Assembly: GCA_007135095.1 (NCBI GenBank)
Contig: SLJO01000173.1
Coordinates: forward strand, 1 to 34,460
Source: Bacteroidales bacterium
Lineage (GTDB): Bacteria; Bacteroidota; Bacteroidia; Bacteroidales; PUMT01
Direction of reading: 5' to 3'
DNA: 34,460 nucleotides
In this document: one piece after another, positions 28,660 through 34,460 of the stretch
How positions within the stretch are numbered: position 1 is the first letter of the stretch
Layout: each line of letters begins with the position of its first letter
Position numbers and translations under genes: made by a program
The notes under the pieces: generated by a model
Told to the model about the DNA's origin: nothing
Seen by the model: only the letters and a program-made list of their open reading frames with translations
The model's database searches: none

Positions 28660-29554
28660 ATTTTGATTTATTCTTTTCCTTTGTAACCCCGGCATGCTTT
28701 TCAGCGTGATATGAAGAGCGGACCAGGGGACTGCTTTCAACGAATCGGAACCCTTTTTGCAGTCCTGTCCTGCCATACTCTTCAAACTGCCCGGGACTGA
28801 TATATTCCACCACCGGCATGTGCCCGGCACTGGGCGCAAGATACTGGCCGATGGTGAGTATTTCACAGCCGGCGCTTATCAGATCATCCATCGTTTCAAG
28901 AACTTCCTCCCTGGTTTCTCCCAGGCCAAGCATTATTCCTGATTTGGACCTTACTGCCGACATTGCTATTACCTCTATTACCCGCAGGCTTGTTTCATAC
29001 CTGGCTTTGCTCCTTATTGCGGGCGTCAGGCGCCTGACTGTTTCCAGGTTATGTGATATAACCCCGGGCCCGGCATCGATAATCTGTTGCAAAAGCTGCT
29101 GTTCACCGTCAAAGTCGGGTATCAGCACTTCAATGGTGGTGCCGGGATTAAGTTTTTTAATGCTTCTGATTGTTTCTGTCCATATTCCTGCCCCTTTGTC
29201 AGGCAGGTCATCCCTGTCGACCGAAGTTATGACGCAATGCTTCAGTTCAAGCATACGAATAGATTCAGCAAGCCTTAAAGGTTCACCTGTATCCACAGGT
29301 TCAGGCTTCCCGGTTTTGACCGAGCAGAATTTGCAGTTCCTGGTGCATACATCGCCAAGAATCATAAAAGTAGCTGTCCCATTATTCCAGCATTCCCCGA
29401 TGTTGGGGCAGTTTCCGCTTGAACAGATTGTATGGAGATTATTCTTGTTGCTGAGATTTTTAACCTTTGAATACTTATAACCCATAGGCATCTTCATCTT
29501 CAGCCATCCGGGAAGACGTTTGGTTTTTCTTTCTGGGTGATCTTGCCCTGTCAT
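28628..29554 (-). CDS. lipA: Lipoyl synthase LipA (radical SAM)
   Basis: CSSGNCPNIGECW and CTRNCKFCSV cysteine motifs, ITSVDRDDLPDKGA, LAPSAGHMPVVEYISP. Confidence 0.97.
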   Translation of the reverse strand: MTGQDHPERKTKRLPGWLKMKMPMGYKYSKVKNLSNKNNLHTICSSGNCPNIGECWNNGTATFMILGDVCTRNCKFCSVKTGKPEPVDTGEPLRLAESIRMLELKHCVITSVDRDDLPDKGAGIWTETIRSIKKLNPGTTIEVLIPDFDGEQQLLQQIIDAGPGVISHNLETVRRLTPAIRSKARYETSLRVIEVIAMSAVRSKSGIMLGLGETREEVLETMDDLISAGCEILTIGQYLAPSAGHMPVVEYISPGQFEEYGRTGLQKGFRFVESSPLVRSSYHAEKHAGVTKEKNKSKYVNQSKISGP

Positions 29555-29736
29555 GGTATCCTTAGTTTGCAGATGTTAAAAATAAGCCAAATAATTCTAA
29601 ATTTTGAGTCATCAGTCCGAAATTATGACAGGTGCTTCTCAATATTCATTCGGCCGGCACATTTGACAGGCGAATATATTTTTTTAAACAAGAACATTAG
29701 TATCATGGGTATTTAGCCCCGGTAAAAACCGGCTAA

Positions 29737-29760
29737 GCAAAGATATTCTTCTATCTTTGC
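29737..29760. promoter_or_regulatory. Palindromic element containing a Bacteroidota-type -7 motif (TATCTTTGC) on each strand, upstream of lysS
   Basis: gcaaagata-ttcttc-tatctttgc: perfect 9-bp arms, both arms reading TAnnTTTGC on opposite strands, between divergent lipA and lysS. Confidence 0.65.
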
Positions 29761-29776
29761 AAAAAATTTTTAAAAT

Positions 29777-31501
29777 ATGGATCAGTTGCATTTAAGCGAA
29801 CAGGAGCAGATAAGAAGAGATGCCCTTGATGAATTGATTAGGCTGGGCATAGACCCTTTTCCTGCCGAAGGCTTTGAGGTAAATACCACCTCAAAAGAAA
29901 TACTTGATAACTTTCATCCGGAAACCATGGTTTTTGAGGACGTACAGATTGCCGGGCGCATCATGAGCCGCCGGATCATGGGAAGTGCATCATTTGCGGA
30001 ATTGCAGGACCAGCAGGGAAGGATCCAGATTTATTTCAGGCGCGATGATGTTTGCCCCACCGACGATAAGACCCTTTACAACACAGTCTTTAAAAAACTG
30101 CTTGATATAGGCGATATAATAGGGGTAAAGGGTTTTGTATTTGTGACCCGGGTAGGAGAAATATCAATCCATGTAAAGGAATTCAGGCTGCTTGCCAAAT
30201 CGCTGCATCCCCTTCCGGTTGTCAAGGAAAAAGAGGGCAGGACGTACGATGCCTTCAGTGATCCGGATCAGCGGTACAGACAAAGGTATGTTGATCTTAT
30301 AGTGAACCCCCACATCAGGGAGGTTTTTATAAGGCGAACAAAACTGGTTGATTCAATGCGTGATTTTTTGAACCATCGTGGTTATCTTGAAGTGGAAACA
30401 CCCGTTCTGCAACCCCTGTATGGCGGAGCTACAGCGCGGCCCTTTACAACCTACCACAATACCCTCGACATGACCCTGTACCTCAGGATAGCCAATGAGT
30501 TGTATCTGAAAAGGCTTATAGTAGGAGGCTTCGAGGGAGTCTACGAGTTTTCAAAGGATTTCAGGAATGAAGGAATGAGCCGTTTTCACAATCCTGAATT
30601 TACCCAGATGGAGCTGTATGTTGCATATAAGGATTACCTGTGGATGATGGACCTGGTTGAAGAAATGATCGAGAAAGCGGCCATTGACCTGACGGGCTCC
30701 ACCAGGGTCCAGGTTGGCGATAAGCTTATTGACTTCAAAAGGCCCTGGAAGCGTTACACCATGTATGAGGCAATAAGGGTTTTTACCGGAGTTGACATAT
30801 CTGCAATGGATGAGCATCAGGTTATGACTGCAGCCGTTAAACTTGGCATTGAGGTTGACCCAACCATGGGCAGGGGCAAGCTTATAGATGAGATATTCGG
30901 CGAAAAGTGCGAACCTGAACTTATTCAGCCTACTTTTATTACCGATTATCCCGTTGAGATGTCTCCCCTGGCAAAAAAGCACAGATCCAGTCCCGGACTG
31001 GTGGAGCGTTTCGAGGCAATAGTTAACGGGAAGGAACTTTGCAATGCATTCTCTGAACTCAACGACCCCATAGATCAGCGTGAACGTTTTGAACAGCAGT
31101 TATTACTTGCAAAACGGGGAGATATTGAGGCCATGGTGCTGGATGAGGATTTCCTGCGGGCGCTTGAATACGGCATGCCGCCAACAGCCGGACTGGGAGT
31201 AGGGATAGACCGGCTGGCCATGATTATGACAAACTCAAATTCAATACAGGATGTCCTGTTTTTCCCGCAGATGAGGCCGGAGAAGAAAGCCCTCCAGGAT
31301 GATGCTTCTTCATTCACAGACCTTGGAATTCCCCCGGAGTGGGTTGCTGTTTTACGAAAAATCGGCTATCTGCGCATTGACAGTCTGGCGAAAGTTTCTC
31401 CCGGCAAGCTGCATAATGAGTTATGCGGATATAACAAGAAGCATAAACTTGGACTCAGTAATCCGGGCATTGATCAGGTAGCTGAATGGATATCAAAATG
31501 A
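29777..31501 (+). CDS. lysS: Lysyl-tRNA synthetase class II, with C-terminal extension
   Basis: Class II motifs [38 protein letters not shown]; about 70 aa follow the catalytic domain. Confidence 0.97.
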   Translation: MDQLHLSEQEQIRRDALDELIRLGIDPFPAEGFEVNTTSKEILDNFHPETMVFEDVQIAGRIMSRRIMGSASFAELQDQQGRIQIYFRRDDVCPTDDKTLYNTVFKKLLDIGDIIGVKGFVFVTRVGEISIHVKEFRLLAKSLHPLPVVKEKEGRTYDAFSDPDQRYRQRYVDLIVNPHIREVFIRRTKLVDSMRDFLNHRGYLEVETPVLQPLYGGATARPFTTYHNTLDMTLYLRIANELYLKRLIVGGFEGVYEFSKDFRNEGMSRFHNPEFTQMELYVAYKDYLWMMDLVEEMIEKAAIDLTGSTRVQVGDKLIDFKRPWKRYTMYEAIRVFTGVDISAMDEHQVMTAAVKLGIEVDPTMGRGKLIDEIFGEKCEPELIQPTFITDYPVEMSPLAKKHRSSPGLVERFEAIVNGKELCNAFSELNDPIDQRERFEQQLLLAKRGDIEAMVLDEDFLRALEYGMPPTAGLGVGIDRLAMIMTNSNSIQDVLFFPQMRPEKKALQDDASSFTDLGIPPEWVAVLRKIGYLRIDSLAKVSPGKLHNELCGYNKKHKLGLSNPGIDQVAEWISK

Positions 31502-32499
31502 ACATGATAGATAAACAAAAAATTGCCGTAATAGGAAGTGGCAGCTGGGCAACCGCAATAGCCAAAATGCTTTTGTTCAATACCGGGGCAATAAACTGGT
31601 ATATCCGCAACCAGGAGACTATTGAGTTCATGGAGGAGTTTCATCATAATCCAAAATACCTCAGTTCTGTAAATTTTGATGTCAAAAGGATATGTTTTTA
31701 CAATGATCTTTCGAAAATTATTCGTGATTCTGAAATACTTATTTTTGCCATTCCGTCTGCCTTTCTGAAACCCACCCTTTCTGCCGTGGAGACCGACCTT
31801 GCTGACAAACTGGTTGTTTCAGCAATAAAGGGAATTATACCCGACGATAACATTACCATTGCCGAGTATTTTAACCGGTATTACAGTGTTCCTTTCGACC
31901 GTATAGGGATAATAACGGGCCCGTGCCATGCCGAAGAGGTTGCTCTCGAAAGGCTTTCATATCTTACAATTGCTGCCAAAACAGAAAATCAGGCGAGACT
32001 GCTTGCATCCTGCCTTGACAGTCATTTTATCAGGACCGTAATCAGCAATGATATTTATGGAACCGAATATGCTGCTATTCTGAAGAATATTTTTTCAATT
32101 GCTGCCGGCCTGTGTCACGGGCTTGGCTACGGTGATAATTTTCAGGCTGTTCTGATATCCAATGCAATCCAGGAAATCAAAAGGTTCCTTGATCATACAT
32201 ACCCCAGCAAGCGTTCGATCAATAGTTCTGCATACCTCGGCGACCTGCTTGTTACTGCATATTCACAGTTCAGCCGTAACCGCGCTTTCGGCGTAATGAT
32301 CGGCAAGGGTTATTCGGTGAGAACGGCAAAGCTTGAAATGAATATGATAGCCGAGGGATATTACGCAACCCGTTGTATTAAAGAAATAAATAAGAAATAT
32401 AATGTGAACATTCCTATTGTCGATGCTGTTTACAATATACTCTATGAAGGCATTGCACCCTCGATAGAAATTAAACTTCTCACTGACAAGCTTGCATGA
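31486..32499 (+). CDS. gpsA: NAD(P)-dependent glycerol-3-phosphate dehydrogenase
   Basis: [56 protein letters not shown]. True start may be ATG 31498 (ATGA with lysS stop) or 31504. Confidence 0.95.
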   Translation: MDIKMNMIDKQKIAVIGSGSWATAIAKMLLFNTGAINWYIRNQETIEFMEEFHHNPKYLSSVNFDVKRICFYNDLSKIIRDSEILIFAIPSAFLKPTLSAVETDLADKLVVSAIKGIIPDDNITIAEYFNRYYSVPFDRIGIITGPCHAEEVALERLSYLTIAAKTENQARLLASCLDSHFIRTVISNDIYGTEYAAILKNIFSIAAGLCHGLGYGDNFQAVLISNAIQEIKRFLDHTYPSKRSINSSAYLGDLLVTAYSQFSRNRAFGVMIGKGYSVRTAKLEMNMIAEGYYATRCIKEINKKYNVNIPIVDAVYNILYEGIAPSIEIKLLTDKLA

Positions 32500-32600
32500 T
32501 AAACCTTATCTGCCGGCTTTTTGACCACCGGTACTGAAAACGGAAAAGGATGTATATACCCATTTGATTATAAAGATTTTCTAATCATAATATTATAGCA

Positions 32601-33956
32601 ATGAAGAATTTGGAAATAAACATCGAAAACGTATTCCCTTTTATATTAAAAAAGAAGCTGGATGAATATGAAGAACTTACCCGGTACCATATTCGCCAGC
32701 TGCATCAGCGTACCGGAAAAGGCGCCAATTTCCTGGGCTGGCTGGATCTTCCCTCCAGTATCACAGACGAATCGGTAAAGGAGATTGAAAGCGTTGCCCT
32801 GGAGCTTAATAAAAAGATCGAAGTGATGGTTGTGGTTGGCATCGGGGGCTCGTACCTTGGGGCCAAAGCCGTGATAGATGCACTGTCCCATTCCTTCGGC
32901 GATTATTCCGGCGATCGTTCCTTTCCCAAGATCATATTCGCAGGTCAGAATATCAGTGAAGATTATACCGGAGAACTAATGGATTTTCTTGAGGATAAAT
33001 CCTATGCTATTACCGTTATTTCCAAATCAGGAACAACAACAGAACCTGCCATAGCCTTCCGCATCCTAAGGAATCATCTTGAGAAAAAATTCGGGGCGGC
33101 AGAGGCGGGCAAACGCATAATTGCCATTACCAGTGCAGACCGCGGTGCATTGCGTAACCTTGCTGAAAAACGCGGGTACAAAACATTTGTTATTCCCAAT
33201 GATGTCGGAGGGCGCTATTCCCTGCTTTCCCCTGTGGGACTGCTGCCTGTTGTGCAGGCTGGTTTCGATATAAGGCAACTGATTGCCGGGGCAAAGAAGA
33301 TGGAGGAAATGACCCGGCCCGGAACCCCATTCTGGGAGAATCCGGCAGCCGTCTATGCCGCCGCACGAAATGCGCTTTACCGGCAGAGCCCCAAAACTGA
33401 AATTCTGGCAAGCTATCATCCTAAACTCGTTTACCTGGCAGAATGGTGGAAACAGCTTTACGGGGAAAGTGAAGGAAAAGAAAAAAAAGGTATTTTCCCC
33501 GCCAGCGTTAATTTTACAGCCGATCTTCATTCCATGGGACAGTACATCCAGGAAGGGGAGAGAAATCTTTTCGAAACCGTGATTTCCATTCTCGAGCCCG
33601 GCAGGAAAATTGTCATTCCCGGGGAGGAAGATGACGGAGATGGACTTAATTACCTTGCCGGCAAGAGAATTGATGAAGTCAACAAGATGGCGGAACTGGG
33701 GACCATGCTTGCCCATGTTGACGGAGGGGTTCCGAATATACTTGTTAACCTGCCACAGCTCAGTGAGTATTACCTCGGTCAGCTCATGTATTTCTTTCAA
33801 AAGGCATGCGCGATAAGCGGATATCTTATGAACGTCAATCCCTTTGATCAGCCGGGGGTGGAGGCATATAAAAATAATATGTTTGCCCTGCTGAAAAAAC
33901 CAGGATTCGGGGAGGAAACAGAACTAATATACAAGCGCCTCGAAAAAGCCAGATAA
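32601..33956 (+). CDS. pgi: Glucose-6-phosphate isomerase
   Basis: [59 protein letters not shown]. Confidence 0.97.
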   Translation: MKNLEINIENVFPFILKKKLDEYEELTRYHIRQLHQRTGKGANFLGWLDLPSSITDESVKEIESVALELNKKIEVMVVVGIGGSYLGAKAVIDALSHSFGDYSGDRSFPKIIFAGQNISEDYTGELMDFLEDKSYAITVISKSGTTTEPAIAFRILRNHLEKKFGAAEAGKRIIAITSADRGALRNLAEKRGYKTFVIPNDVGGRYSLLSPVGLLPVVQAGFDIRQLIAGAKKMEEMTRPGTPFWENPAAVYAAARNALYRQSPKTEILASYHPKLVYLAEWWKQLYGESEGKEKKGIFPASVNFTADLHSMGQYIQEGERNLFETVISILEPGRKIVIPGEEDDGDGLNYLAGKRIDEVNKMAELGTMLAHVDGGVPNILVNLPQLSEYYLGQLMYFFQKACAISGYLMNVNPFDQPGVEAYKNNMFALLKKPGFGEETELIYKRLEKAR

Positions 33957-33982
33957 TAGGCTGTCCTGCAAACAGAACTATT

Positions 33983-34056
33983 CTGAAAAACCCCCGTCAG
34001 GGAAACAGAAATAATATACCAATGCCTTAAAAAGCCAGATAAAAGGCTCTGCAAAA
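33983..34056 (+). pseudogene. Decayed duplicate of the pgi 3' terminus
   Basis: ggaaacagaaataatataccaatgccttaaaaagccagataaaaggct matches pgi 3' end ggaaacagaactaatatacaagcgcctcgaaaaagccagataataggct (33913 onward) with a few substitutions and one indel. Confidence 0.8.
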
Positions 34057-34069
34057 CTCCGTCTTTTAA

Positions 34070-34321
34070 TCACTGCACTTCATGATACCTGTGTATCAGT
34101 TTACCCGTAAGCTGTCCCAGGAAAAAGGAAATTGCCATCAGTGCATAACTTTGCCATGACCAGCCCAGATCACAGTAGATTCTCAGCATTATAACCGCGG
34201 GAACGGGTATATGAATTGCAAGATACCAGTTCCTCGAAAATATGGTTGTAGCTGATCTCCAGAAGCCAAAGGGAATATTCAGGATGTATATGAATATGGT
34301 GAATGTAATAATATGATTCAT
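34070..34321 (-). CDS. Small conserved-looking membrane protein of unknown function
   Basis: 83 aa, hydrophobic helices; NIPFGFWR...FSRNWYLAIHIPVPAVIMLRI...FFLGQLTGKLI resembles a recurrent small bacterial membrane protein family. Confidence 0.75.
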   Translation of the reverse strand: MNHIITFTIFIYILNIPFGFWRSATTIFSRNWYLAIHIPVPAVIMLRIYCDLGWSWQSYALMAISFFLGQLTGKLIHRYHEVQ

Positions 34322-34460
34322 AAATTGTCTTATCCGGTTGATTATGCCGGATGTAAATATCCGGATTTATTTATTAATGACGGGTATAAATACCATGCCA
34401 TTAAATGATGAATTTATTGTTGTATCGAAAATAATAAAAATTAAACAAATAAAGATCGGA

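Noticed and set aside
28660-28866. N-terminal extension of the lipB ORF (MKYSPSASILRPVPGTCRW...)
   Set aside because: Overlaps lipA coding sequence in another frame; LipB homology begins at MSTKVKFQDLE.
28818-29480. 220-aa ORF antisense to lipA
   Set aside because: Shadow ORF of a strongly supported conserved gene.
33066-33800. 244-aa ORF antisense to pgi
   Set aside because: Shadow ORF; no signal beyond an open frame opposite a conserved enzyme.
1-34460. CRISPR array, tRNA/rRNA genes, prophage, transposase or integrase, toxin-antitoxin or restriction genes
   Set aside because: None seen by reading both strands and the ORF track; repeats present are only two- or three-copy and degenerate.

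Overview
The window looks like a chromosomal segment from a Bacteroidota (Bacteroidetes) genome. Supporting signs are the gene orders hpt-adk-obg (minus strand) and lysS-gpsA-pgi (plus strand), a TAnnTTTG-type promoter motif upstream of lysS, and lipoprotein/outer-membrane beta-barrel families. Most of the DNA encodes recognisable proteins: an RND efflux pair, a single-domain response regulator, an NhaC-family antiporter, a MacB/FtsX-type permease, a lipoprotein with an HEFGH metallopeptidase motif, DoxX, DUF202, an SMP-30-like protein, an NlpE/COG3650/META multidomain lipoprotein, a DmsABC-like molybdoenzyme operon, a PAP2 phosphatase, obg, adk, hpt, purE, a PorV/UPF0164-like barrel plus an HhH-barrel protein, recJ-lipB-lipA, lysS-gpsA-pgi, and a small membrane protein. 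I saw no CRISPR array, transposase, integrase, phage module, tRNA or rRNA. The candidates most worth a second look are: (1) the translationally coupled PorV-like + HhH-beta-barrel gene pair, (2) a decayed duplicate of the 3' end of pgi lying just after pgi, (3) the HEFGH lipoprotein with its structured, repeat-containing 670-bp upstream region, (4) the three-domain NlpE/COG3650/META fusion, and (5) several palindromic or tandem-repeat intergenic elements. No clear, strongly supported novel system is evident, and calls are by eye without database searches.
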